A stretch of 5,547 nt of DNA from Clostridia bacterium (GTDB lineage: Bacteria > Bacillota > Clostridia > Christensenellales > CALWSW01). Numbering within the stretch: the first letter of the stretch is position 1; each line of letters starts with the position of its first letter. The DNA lies in the NCBI GenBank assembly GCA_019421925.1, contig JAHZEH010000149.1, forward strand, positions 1-5,547. Direction: 5' to 3'. Positions 1-5,062 of this stretch are shown in pieces. The notes beneath the pieces were generated by a model, which saw only the letters and a program-made list of their open reading frames with translations, was not told the DNA's origin and did no database searches. The translations under genes were made by a program, and so were the position numbers.

Positions 1-24
1 TGTGAATATGGGAGTCGATGGGAA

Positions 25-53
25 AAAGCGCCGGATTATTCCGGCGTTTTTTT
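25..53 (+). terminator. Rho-independent terminator of an upstream gene outside the window
   Basis: A 6-bp GC stem (CGCCGG at 29-34 with CCGGCG at 41-46) closes a 6-nt loop and is followed by seven T residues (47-53). A run of A before the stem pairs with part of the T tract, so it could also work in reverse. It insulates the operon promoter that starts 15 bp downstream from transcription entering from the left. Confidence 0.85.
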
Positions 54-62
54 ATTCCTATA

Positions 63-83
63 AATTATTGACAAACGATAATT
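63..83. promoter_or_regulatory. Candidate operator O1 overlapping the -35 element
   Basis: A 21-bp near-palindrome: arms AATTATTG (63-70) and CGATAATT (76-83) are complementary at 7 of 8 positions around a 5-bp centre. It covers the whole -35 hexamer, so a bound protein would block RNA polymerase. A related 21-bp sequence lies at 106-126 with 17 of 21 identical positions. Half-site size and spacing suit a dimeric XRE/Cro-type protein; the one encoded at 1118-1333 is the natural candidate. Binding is an inference. Confidence 0.6.
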
Positions 84-96
84 TGGATGGTATGCT
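68..96 (+). promoter_or_regulatory. Sigma-A promoter of the membrane protein/XRE/lipoprotein operon
   Basis: A perfect -35 TTGACA (68-73) is followed by a 17-bp spacer and the -10 TATGCT (91-96, 4 of 6 matches to consensus). The start site is expected near 103, giving a leader of about 40 nt before the ATG at 144. The -35 lies inside the first palindromic operator (63-83), and the start site lies just upstream of the second (106-126), as expected for a repressed promoter. Confidence 0.8.
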
Positions 97-105
97 GTCT
101 CCAAG

Positions 106-126
106 AATTATCGAAAAACAATAATA
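106..126. promoter_or_regulatory. Candidate operator O2 just downstream of the start site
   Basis: Arms AATTATCG (106-113) and CAATAATA (119-126) flank an A5 centre, repeating the architecture of the motif at 63-83 with an offset of 43 bp, about four helical turns. The right arm is weaker (6 of 8 against the consensus half-site CGATAATT). The left arm is also an exact inverted copy of the 76-83 arm. The site spans roughly +4 to +24 of the predicted transcript. Confidence 0.55.
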
Positions 127-134
127 AAGGGAGG
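127..134 (+). promoter_or_regulatory. Shine-Dalgarno that fixes the start at 144
   Basis: AAGGGAGG at 127-134 lies 9 nt before the ATG at 144. The reading frame is open back to an ATG at 87, but that codon lies upstream of the predicted transcription start (about 103) and inside the promoter spacer, so it cannot be the normal start. Confidence 0.8.
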
Positions 135-143
135 ACATCCACC

Positions 144-1106
144 ATGCAGCGTAAAACACTATGGATTCTCCTGGGGATTCTGGCCGCCCTATGCGCCGCC
201 GCCACCGCCCTCCGTCTCTTTCCGGCGGCAGCCTTCTCCCTGCTGGCTTTCCCTTTCGAACAGATGGGCGGCGCGCTGCGCTCGCTCTCCCTGTCCGGTC
301 CAGTGTGGAATGGCCTGGCCATCGCCCTGTATCTGCTCCTCTGCCTGCTCCCGCTGGGCTATCTGGCCCTGCGGAAAAAGCGGGCCGGGCCGCGGCCTGA
401 GGAGGGGTTGCTCGTCCTGCTCAGCGTCCTGCTGCTGTGGTGCATGTACCTGATGATTAACCCGGGGGATATCGGCCCCCTGTTTGGATCCCCCCAGTTT
501 ACGGACCTGGGAAAGGCCATTCTGAGCGGCTGCCTGTATTCCGTGCTTCTGGGCTATGGGGCTCTCCGCCTGCTGCGCCGGTTCCAGGCGGATGGAAGCG
601 GCCGGCTGCTCCAGTCCCTGAGGATACTGCTCTGCGTTCTTTGTGCCGTCTTTGTCTACGCGATCTTTGGCCAGGAGCTGACCCGGCTGCTCTCCTCCTT
701 CTCGGAACTCGCCGCAAAAAATACGGACGGGGCCAGCCTCCTGCTCAGCCAGTGCTTCCTCGTCCTGCGCTTTGGCGCGGCCGTCCTGCCCTTCGCCTTT
801 GATCTGGCCATCTCCCTGCGGGGCGTCAGCCTGACCCGGGCCCTCTCCCAGGACCCCTACGGCGAGGAGGCGGTCCGGGAGGCCGAAGGGATGGCAAGGC
901 TGTGCAGGCGGTCGGTCTGCTCAGTGATGCTGGCCCAGATTGGCGTCAACGTGCTCCAGCTCCTTCTGGCGGGACAGATACGCACCAGTTCCTACAGCCT
1001 GTCCCTTCCCCTCCTCTCCGTCCTCTTCCTGCTGCTCATGCTGCTCCTCTCCCAGTTCTTTGCCGAGAGAGGCCGGCTTAAACGGGACAACGACCTGTTC
1101 GTCTGA
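144..1106 (+). CDS. DUF2975-type polytopic membrane protein (YoaS-like C-terminal part)
   Basis: A 320-aa integral membrane protein of unknown activity. By eye it has about eight hydrophobic segments (residues 6-23, 57-76, 88-105, 126-144, 159-177, 199-223, 258-276, 287-306). The C-terminal part (about 225-320) resembles DUF2975: a polar stretch with DPYGEEAVREAE before the last two helices, then the tail FFAERGRLKRDNDLFV, matching the family's G-x-x-L-x-x-(E/D)-N-D-L ending. Classical DUF2975 proteins such as B. subtilis YoaS are about half this size with four helices, so this one carries an extra N-terminal membrane half. An XRE regulator follows 11 nt after the stop, the same pairing as YoaS/YozG, supporting the assignment. 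First gene of a three-gene operon behind the 68-96 promoter. The family call is fairly secure; the molecular role is unknown, and a sensor or regulator partner is only a guess. Confidence 0.8.
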   Translation: MQRKTLWILLGILAALCAAATALRLFPAAAFSLLAFPFEQMGGALRSLSLSGPVWNGLAIALYLLLCLLPLGYLALRKKRAGPRPEEGLLVLLSVLLLWCMYLMINPGDIGPLFGSPQFTDLGKAILSGCLYSVLLGYGALRLLRRFQADGSGRLLQSLRILLCVLCAVFVYAIFGQELTRLLSSFSELAAKNTDGASLLLSQCFLVLRFGAAVLPFAFDLAISLRGVSLTRALSQDPYGEEAVREAEGMARLCRRSVCSVMLAQIGVNVLQLLLAGQIRTSSYSLSLPLLSVLFLLLMLLLSQFFAERGRLKRDNDLFV

Positions 1107-1117
1107 CGGAGGGGAGC

Positions 1118-1333
1118 ATGGCTATCAAAGTCTATCTGGATGAGGTGCTTAAAGAGCGCGGGATGACGTCCAAGGAGCTGTGCGGCCTTGTGGGGATCAC
1201 CGAGGCCAATCTCTCCATCCTGCGCAGCGGAAAGGCCAGGGGCGTGCGCTTCGCCACCATCAATAAAATCTGTTTTCATCTGAACTGCGACGTGGGGGAC
1301 ATCCTCAAATTTGACGGAAAAGCGGAGGAATAG
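1118..1333 (+). CDS. Small XRE/Cro-C1 family regulator (YozG-like, HTH_26 type)
   Basis: A 71-aa cytoplasmic DNA-binding protein that is little more than one helix-turn-helix domain. Helices 2 and 3 are recognisable as MTSKELCGLVG (16-26) and ITEANLSILRSGK (27-39), with recognition residues around 29-37. The GVRFATINKICFHLNCDVGDIL stretch (42-63) is the family's conserved C-terminal helix pair, where L-x-C-x-x-G-D-I-L is characteristic. A Shine-Dalgarno (GGAGGGG, 1108-1114) precedes the ATG closely. The gene lies 11 nt after the membrane protein gene and 3 nt before the lipoprotein gene, so all three should be cotranscribed. There is no dimerisation or ligand domain, so any signal must come from a partner, plausibly the neighbouring membrane protein. 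It is the best candidate to bind the two palindromes around 63-126 and autoregulate. Family very likely; target inferred. Confidence 0.9.
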   Translation: MAIKVYLDEVLKERGMTSKELCGLVGITEANLSILRSGKARGVRFATINKICFHLNCDVGDILKFDGKAEE

Positions 1334-1336
1334 AGT

Positions 1337-2266
1337 ATGAGAGACAAAATGTTGAGACGGGCGGCTCTTGTGCTGTCCATCCTGCTCCTTGCTGCCGGAA
1401 CGGCGGGCTGCCAGCTCGCCAAGGAGGGGGCCGTCGCCGCCGGAGGGGACCGGCTGGCTGGCGTATTCGTCACCCTCAAGCCCGTGAACCTGTTCGACCT
1501 GAAGGACTATCTGGAGAGCCATAGCAGTTCCCTCCCGGGCGGGGAGGTCAGCCGCAGGGAGCTGGAGGAACACAGCGAGAAGCTGTATGCCGCACGCACC
1601 GGCGGGGATTCCAATCCGGGTTTTGTCTTTGAGGGACTGGAGGGCTACGGCCTCTACTCCCTGGAACTCCCAAATGAGCAGGGGGAAAGCGACACCCTCT
1701 TTACACAGCAGGGGGGAGGCCTGAGCGGGACCCGTTGCTCCTTCACGGACGGGGGGGCCACCCTGGAGGGAACACTCTATGCAGCTGCGGACAGCTGGTT
1801 CGAATTCTACCTCAATCCTGTCTATCAGGACGGGGAGGGAAACCTCTACCTGACCTCCGGGCAGGGCGTCAGCTGCGACGGCTTTGGCGCCGGCGGCGCC
1901 CTGGCCCAGACGCTCACGGAGAGCTATACCGTCACCGAGGGAGGAAAGTCCGTCACACAGACCACAAGCATCACCATCCGCGCCGAGGGCGCGGAGGTCC
2001 CCGAGCGGATGGCCCTGCTCCACATGGGCCGGGAGAACAATATCCTGCGGCGGGAGGAACTGGACCCCTCCCATATTCCCTCGCCTATCACCCCCGCGCC
2101 GGGGACAGACTACCTGCTCCTGGAGTCGGTCAGCCGGGACAGCGCCGGGGAGGAGCGCAGGACCCGCACGCTGGCCGGCAGGGAGGACAGATATCTGGAG
2201 GCGCTGGTTCCCCTGGGGAACGGTATTCTGGCCAAGAAGACCCTGGAGATTCTCTGGGGCGAATAG
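1337..2266 (+). CDS. Lipoprotein of unknown function
   Basis: A 309-aa protein that begins with a lipoprotein signal: basic RDKMLRR, a hydrophobic core (9-20), then GTAGC with the lipidated Cys at 25. The -3 residue is Thr rather than the usual Leu, so the lipobox is acceptable but not ideal. The mature part should be anchored outside the membrane. It starts with a GVFVT motif (42-46) and continues with beta-rich, Gly/Thr-rich segments, including NPVYQDGEGNLYLTSGQG (160-177) and SYTVTEGGKSVTQTTSITI (196-214). Two further Cys (134, 180) could pair. I recall similar GVFVT lipoproteins as hypothetical proteins in Clostridia but know no function. The start is set by GGAGGAA (1324-1330), 6 nt before the ATG and inside the previous gene's end. 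Third gene of the operon; the hairpin at 2273-2308 follows 6 nt after the stop. The context suggests an extracytoplasmic partner of the membrane protein. Confidence 0.85.
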   Translation: MRDKMLRRAALVLSILLLAAGTAGCQLAKEGAVAAGGDRLAGVFVTLKPVNLFDLKDYLESHSSSLPGGEVSRRELEEHSEKLYAARTGGDSNPGFVFEGLEGYGLYSLELPNEQGESDTLFTQQGGGLSGTRCSFTDGGATLEGTLYAAADSWFEFYLNPVYQDGEGNLYLTSGQGVSCDGFGAGGALAQTLTESYTVTEGGKSVTQTTSITIRAEGAEVPERMALLHMGRENNILRREELDPSHIPSPITPAPGTDYLLLESVSRDSAGEERRTRTLAGREDRYLEALVPLGNGILAKKTLEILWGE

Positions 2267-2272
2267 CACATA

Positions 2273-2308
2273 AAAAGAGCGGGATTTCCAAGGAAATCCC
2301 GCTCTTTT
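2273..2308. terminator. Bidirectional Rho-independent terminator between convergent genes
   Basis: A 16-bp uninterrupted stem (2273-2288 with 2293-2308) closes a 4-nt loop; its GC-rich core AGAGCGGG is flanked by A4 on one side and T4 on the other, so both strands carry a U-tailed hairpin. It lies 6 nt after the lipoprotein stop and 7 nt beyond the end of the convergent minus-strand gene, and should terminate both. Confidence 0.9.
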
Positions 2309-2315
2309 GGATGCC

Positions 2316-3791
2316 TTACCGGCTCGCTGTCTCGTTTGTGGCCTCCTCCACGATGGCGTCCTCATCGTCTGTATCCAATTCGATGGAACCATCCCACTGG
2401 GCTGTGTAGATCACGTTCCCAGTGACCTGGCTGGACAGGGAGGGGGACCAGCCCAGGAAAGTGAGCCCGTTCCACTCCGTCAGGCCGCCGGGGAAGAGGA
2501 AGCCGGGCGTATTGTCCCCAGCCCTCAGCCCTTCATAGACCTGGTCGGCAAATACCTGGCCGCCCAGGCCATCCGTGAAGATCACCGAATAGGTCTCGGG
2601 CCGGATAATCACAGGGGGCAGGGAGGGCGTCTCCCCAGGCATTCCATAGAGCACGAGATCGGCGGTCACCGGCAAATTCATGTTGTAGTAAACCGAGCAG
2701 GCCGGGTCGGTGTACCAGCCGATGAGCCCTGCCATGGAGGCGGGCACCGAAGCCGCGCCCCCGGTTCTCACTGTTACGGTGACGCTCTGGCCGTTGAACA
2801 CGTTGACAAACTTGACGCTCTTATAGCTGGCTGGAGCTGCCAGCGCGCCCTGTACGGTCGTTACCGTACCCTCCGTATATTGGACAGTGAGGTTGGTCGT
2901 TCCGGTGTCCCCCGCGCTGCCCAACTCCACGCCGCCGCTTGTACCCGACTGGAGCTGAGCTACAGTGCCGCCCGTCACGCTCACCGCCGCCTGCGCCACA
3001 GTGCCTGTGACGCCCTGGTCCTCCGTCTCGCCGCCTGCGTACACCTTATTGACAGTGCCGCCCGTTACGTTGACAGCAGATGCGTTCATGCTGCCCCGGT
3101 TGACGCCCTGCACCACATTGACCGTTCCTCCGGATATATTGACCGTGCCGCTGCTTGTATGGCCGTTGGAGCCGCCCGCCGTCACCCAGGCGCTGGAGCA
3201 GTCGCCGCCCAGAATATTCACTGTGGCCGAACCGGTATAGCTGATGCCCTCGCCTCCGCCATAGACGGCAAAGCTGATGGCGCCCCCGTTGATCGTTACG
3301 CTGGCCGAATCCACCCGGCAGGGGGATAGGGTGGCGTCCCCGCTGTACCAGGGGCTTGCATTGGTGCAGCCGCAGTCGTGCGTCAGGGAGGAGGCTCCGC
3401 CGCCCTGTACCGCGACCAGGTTTCCTCCGTTCACCACAACGCTGCTCGTCCCCACATGGCTCTTGTGGAGGCCGCCGCCCAGGACGTTGCGCACCGTCCC
3501 TCCGTTGACCGTGATGGAAGAGGAGGGATAGAAAGTGTCGTCATCAGGCCCGCCGCCGAACACATTGGTGTTTGCGGGAACGTCGCAGGAGCCTCCCGCC
3601 CAGGTGATGGTCGCGCCCGCGGTTCCATCCGCCTTGGCGGAGATGGTGATGGGCGTGCCTTTGGCGAAGAAATAGGGAACACCGCTAAACTGCGTGTACT
3701 CCGGACCCTCCGCCGCCAGAGCGGCCACCGGGAGCAGCGTCCCTAACAGCAGGATGGCCAACATTAAGGAGACCAATTTTTTTCTCTTCAT
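2316..3791 (-). CDS. Secreted Gly-rich repeat protein with two C-terminal InlB/Listeria-Bacteroides-type repeats
   Basis: A 491-aa exported protein. A Sec signal peptide (KRKK, hydrophobic 6-20) has an AxA site after residue 26. Eight related segments at about 92-318 follow a strand-NGGT-strand-GGG pattern, e.g. SITVNGGTVRNVLGGG (92-107), GTVNISGGTVNVVQGV (215-230) and SAVNVTGGTVNKVYAGG (238-254), as in beta-helix or beta-solenoid surface proteins. Two InlB B-repeat/Flg_new-like units follow (about 325-384 and 401-466), seen from IGWYTDPACSVYYNMNLPVTADLVLYG and FLGWSPSLSSQVTGNVIYTAQW. The tail (467-491) is acidic. There is no LPxTG, membrane anchor or S-layer domain, so it is either released or held non-covalently. 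A 30-residue insert between repeats 2 and 3 carries HDCGC and another Cys (140, 142, 158). GGAGGT lies 6 nt before the ATG. Such proteins are usually called adhesins or surface proteins; the role here is inferred. Confidence 0.88.
   Translation of the reverse strand: MKRKKLVSLMLAILLLGTLLPVAALAAEGPEYTQFSGVPYFFAKGTPITISAKADGTAGATITWAGGSCDVPANTNVFGGGPDDDTFYPSSSITVNGGTVRNVLGGGLHKSHVGTSSVVVNGGNLVAVQGGGASSLTHDCGCTNASPWYSGDATLSPCRVDSASVTINGGAISFAVYGGGEGISYTGSATVNILGGDCSSAWVTAGGSNGHTSSGTVNISGGTVNVVQGVNRGSMNASAVNVTGGTVNKVYAGGETEDQGVTGTVAQAAVSVTGGTVAQLQSGTSGGVELGSAGDTGTTNLTVQYTEGTVTTVQGALAAPASYKSVKFVNVFNGQSVTVTVRTGGAASVPASMAGLIGWYTDPACSVYYNMNLPVTADLVLYGMPGETPSLPPVIIRPETYSVIFTDGLGGQVFADQVYEGLRAGDNTPGFLFPGGLTEWNGLTFLGWSPSLSSQVTGNVIYTAQWDGSIELDTDDEDAIVEEATNETASR
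2838..3518 (-). repeat. Eight-copy protein repeat region (NGGT/GGG beta repeats)
   Basis: Codes for residues 92-318 of the secreted protein. Units begin at about residues 92, 117, 164, 189, 215, 238, 268 and 300; each has a Val/Thr-rich strand, a G-G-(T/N/A/D) turn and a second strand usually ending in Gly-rich residues. The copies have diverged at DNA level and spacing varies from about 23 to 47 residues, so this is an old repeat array rather than a recently expanded tandem repeat. The last unit has lost the GG turn (YTEGTV). Confidence 0.75.
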
Positions 3792-3820
3792 AGGACTACC
3801 TCCAGCACATCAAATGTCTT

Positions 3821-3919
3821 ATAAAGTACACCTTTTCGTGAACCGCCTTTTAAAGGGTTTTTCGCCTTTTAAAGGGCTTTTTTTTATGAAAAAATGGCTC
3901 GCAAAAAGGTGTACTTTAT
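3821..3919 (-). repeat. Leader element bounded by a perfect 16-bp inverted repeat
   Basis: ATAAAGTACACCTTTT at 3821-3836 is an exact reverse complement of 3904-3919, with 67 nt between. On the minus strand the element starts within a few bases of the predicted transcription start (about 3917) and ends 17 nt before the Shine-Dalgarno of the secreted protein gene, so it spans most of the 5' leader and could fold as one closed stem. Alternatively it is a MITE-like insertion: the arms end next to TA dinucleotides, compatible with a TA target duplication, but palindromy prevents a firm conclusion. The region is clearly more AT-rich than the genes around it. Confidence 0.75.
3844..3881. repeat. Two tandem 19-bp repeats, each with a CCTTT/AAAGG palindrome
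   Basis: Positions 3844-3862 and 3863-3881 are identical at 18 of 19 bases. Each contains CCTTTTAAAGG, a palindrome with one central base, followed by a T tract. Read on the + strand, the second copy (3864-3884) looks like a short terminator hairpin followed by T8; read on the minus strand, both lie inside the leader of the secreted protein gene. They sit inside the 16-bp inverted repeat at 3821-3919. Confidence 0.75.
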
Positions 3920-3931
3920 CTAAATAGTACA
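3910..3931. promoter_or_regulatory. Candidate operator over the -10 and start site of the secreted protein gene
   Basis: TGTACT (3910-3915) and AGTACA (3926-3931) form 6-bp inverted arms around 10 bp, covering the -10 hexamer (3924-3929) and the predicted start site. The same AGTACA core occurs again at 3825-3830, as part of the 16-bp inverted repeat. The layout suits repression by a dimeric protein; the regulator is not identifiable from the sequence. Confidence 0.4.
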
Positions 3932-3952
3932 TTTTTTGGCTATGACTGTCAA
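3924..3952 (-). promoter_or_regulatory. Sigma-A promoter for the secreted repeat protein
   Basis: On the minus strand, a perfect TTGACA (3952-3947), a 17-bp spacer and TACTAT (3929-3924, 4 of 6 matches). The start site near 3917 gives a leader of about 125 nt. It lies in the 208-bp gap after the UPF0489 gene on the same strand; no strong terminator separates the two genes, so some read-through from upstream is possible. Confidence 0.7.
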
Positions 3953-3999
3953 TTGTCTCAAATGGGGTTTTAAATAATCTGTTCATAGAAAAAATGTGA

Positions 4000-4722
4000 C
4001 TATATCCCCCGGAAATACTCTCCTATCACCTCCAGCAGTCCGTCGGCCTCCGCGGGGGCATACCGTGGGGATTGAGCGACCGAGAGGAAATCAAAGGGCT
4101 CCTTCTCCACATACTGCCGCCAGTCGGCATATACGGTGAAGGGGATGACCGGCTCCCTGCCGTTTTTTCCTTCAAACAGCGCGCTCACAGGGGAACGCAG
4201 GAGCAGAGCCTGATACTCCCCCGCCCCGTCCCGCAGCGCGATCTCCTCCGGAATATCCCTGCGGGACCTGGGGTTGCGCACATTGACCAACCGGTCCACC
4301 CAGCGAAAGGCCAGGGCAAAGAGCAGGTAGTTGGCCTCGTCCAGCTGCACCGCCTCCCGGTAGGCCCTGATATCCGCCCGCCGGTCCGGGGCGCGGGTGA
4401 GGACGTTTTGCAGCACAAAGGAGGGACCGGGCTTGCCGATGCCCAAATCGCTGTGGGCGTCCACATGCACCACAGTGAAGGGCGCCCGGAGCGCGCCCTC
4501 CTCCATCAGCTCGCTCCAGAGATCCAGCGCCCCGTCATGGGTGTCAAAACGCCTTCCCGGAACGGGCCGGTCCCGCCGCAGCCCGCAGTGCTCCTCCAGA
4601 AAGAAGCGAACCTCCTCCTCCCGCCAGGGCTCATGTCCGGAGACCCCAGGCCTCCCCCCGGGCGGCGCCAGCTCACAGCAGTCCGCCAGAAAGAAGTCCA
4701 AATCCAAATCCAGTACCCGCAT
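4000..4722 (-). CDS. UPF0489 family protein (arginase-like fold, putative metal-binding)
   Basis: A 240-aa cytoplasmic protein. The N-terminal VLDLDLDFF (residues 3-11) with Asp 5, 7 and 9, and VVHVDAHSDLG (84-94) with His86, Asp88, His90 and Asp92, are the signature motifs of UPF0489, whose family is related to the arginase/histone-deacetylase fold that binds two metals through such Asp/His clusters. Further family-like features are FDTHDGALDLW (59-69), ANYLLFAL (130-137) and the late AQSPRYAP (216-223). All motifs are present, so the protein looks intact. The reaction is not known; a hydrolase of C-N bonds would be the guess from the fold. The frame is open upstream to an ATG at 4764, but the chosen ATG at 4722 has a good Shine-Dalgarno 8 nt away, and the extra 14 codons derive mostly from a repeat arm. 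It seems monocistronic or loosely linked to the gene at 2316-3791. Confidence 0.88.
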   Translation of the reverse strand: MRVLDLDLDFFLADCCELAPPGGRPGVSGHEPWREEEVRFFLEEHCGLRRDRPVPGRRFDTHDGALDLWSELMEEGALRAPFTVVHVDAHSDLGIGKPGPSFVLQNVLTRAPDRRADIRAYREAVQLDEANYLLFALAFRWVDRLVNVRNPRSRRDIPEEIALRDGAGEYQALLLRSPVSALFEGKNGREPVIPFTVYADWRQYVEKEPFDFLSVAQSPRYAPAEADGLLEVIGEYFRGI

Positions 4723-4730
4723 AACTTTTT

Positions 4731-4736
4731 CCCCCT
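4731..4736 (-). promoter_or_regulatory. Shine-Dalgarno of the UPF0489 gene
   Basis: AGGGGG on the minus strand (4736-4731) is 8 nt before the ATG at 4722. It lies only 2 nt from the edge of the inverted-repeat element starting at 4739, which would place a long mRNA hairpin directly 5' of the ribosome site. Confidence 0.7.
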
Positions 4737-4738
4737 GA

Positions 4739-4896
4739 CCTGAGCAGTGAAATGCGAACTCCAAAGGATCGAAACGGCCTGAATTGGATGGGCCTCAAGG
4801 CCGGGAACCGCGGCATAGTGGTTCTTGCTAAGGGACGAAAACGAAGAAGCACGCCAAGTCAGGCCCTTTCGACGGGTTCGGATTTCATTGCTCAGG
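4739..4896. repeat. 158-bp inverted-repeat element (long imperfect hairpin)
   Basis: The left arm 4739-4787 and the reverse complement of 4855-4896 align over 42 columns with 37 identities and one 6-nt gap. They share CCTGAGCA, TGAAAT, CGAAC, TCGAAA and GGCCTGA in the same order. Two of the five differences become G-U pairs in the + strand RNA, so 39 of 42 columns can pair. The similarity stops sharply at 4739 and 4896. The 67-nt interior holds two further hairpins: GGCC-TCAA-GGCC (4791-4802) and GAACC/GGTTC (4805-4809 with 4820-4824). No transposase or clear target duplication is visible. It resembles an extragenic palindromic repeat or MITE remnant; a structured RNA is the alternative. The element touches the Shine-Dalgarno region of the UPF0489 gene. 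Confidence 0.75.
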
Positions 4897-4923
4897 CTAT
4901 TGTTGCATGATAAAAACGAACTC

Positions 4924-5036
4924 GGCGTACGGACGCAAACCGCATCGCCAGGGCAGTAAACAGTGCCGCAGAAAGGCTGCGGGGATTCCGGGAGGCAATC
5001 CCGGAGAAAGAGGAGTCACCCGGCGGCAGCCAGCCG
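4924..5036 (+). other. Cluster of GC-rich stem-loops of unknown role
   Basis: Part of the 554-bp gap between 4723 and 5276. Successive hairpins are GGCG/CGCC (4924-4927 with 4946-4949, with an inner GCGT/ACGC option at 4925-4936), CCGCAG-AAAGG-CTGCGG (4966-4982), a 7-bp stem TCCGGGA/TCCCGGA with loop GGCAA (4987-5005), and CGGC/GCCG (5021-5036). Loops and linkers are purine-rich when read on the + strand, as is common in structured RNAs, but no + strand promoter or U-tailed terminator is evident. I do not recognise an RNA family. From 5037 to about 5190 I see nothing convincing except one more small stem (GCGGC/GCCGC, 5073-5088). Confidence 0.4.
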
Positions 5037-5062
5037 AAACCTCAGGAGAGCATTACAAATAA

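Noticed and set aside
87..143. N-terminal extension of the membrane protein from an ATG at 87
   Set aside because: It lies within the promoter spacer and upstream of the predicted transcript start; the good Shine-Dalgarno serves the ATG at 144.
992..2392. A 466-codon open frame on the minus strand opposite the first operon
   Set aside because: It runs antisense to three genes with clear family features, signals and ribosome sites. Its translation has no domain, and long antisense frames are common in GC-rich DNA.
2307..3329. A 340-codon open frame on the + strand
   Set aside because: It is the shadow of the secreted protein gene, which has a signal peptide, repeats and a ribosome site on the other strand. 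It also begins inside the terminator hairpin.
3821..3919. CRISPR-like array from the repeated units
   Set aside because: Only two units of 19 bp, directly adjacent without spacers, and no cas genes nearby.
4072..4743. A 223-codon open frame on the + strand opposite the UPF0489 gene
   Set aside because: The minus-strand protein has conserved DxDxD and HxDxHxD motifs; the + frame shows no recognisable pattern.
4723..4764. N-terminal extension of the UPF0489 protein from an ATG at 4764
   Set aside because: Most of these codons come from the inverted-repeat arm, and the conserved domain begins right at the Met encoded at 4722 with its own ribosome site.
4739..5060. Known RNA genes: tmRNA, RNase P, SRP, 6S, T-box or a group II intron end
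   Set aside because: A TTCGACGGG string (4868-4876) and an ACCGCGGC string (4807-4814) recall tmRNA and T-box parts, but the rest of the consensus, a tag frame, a T-box specifier region and an intron domain V are absent.
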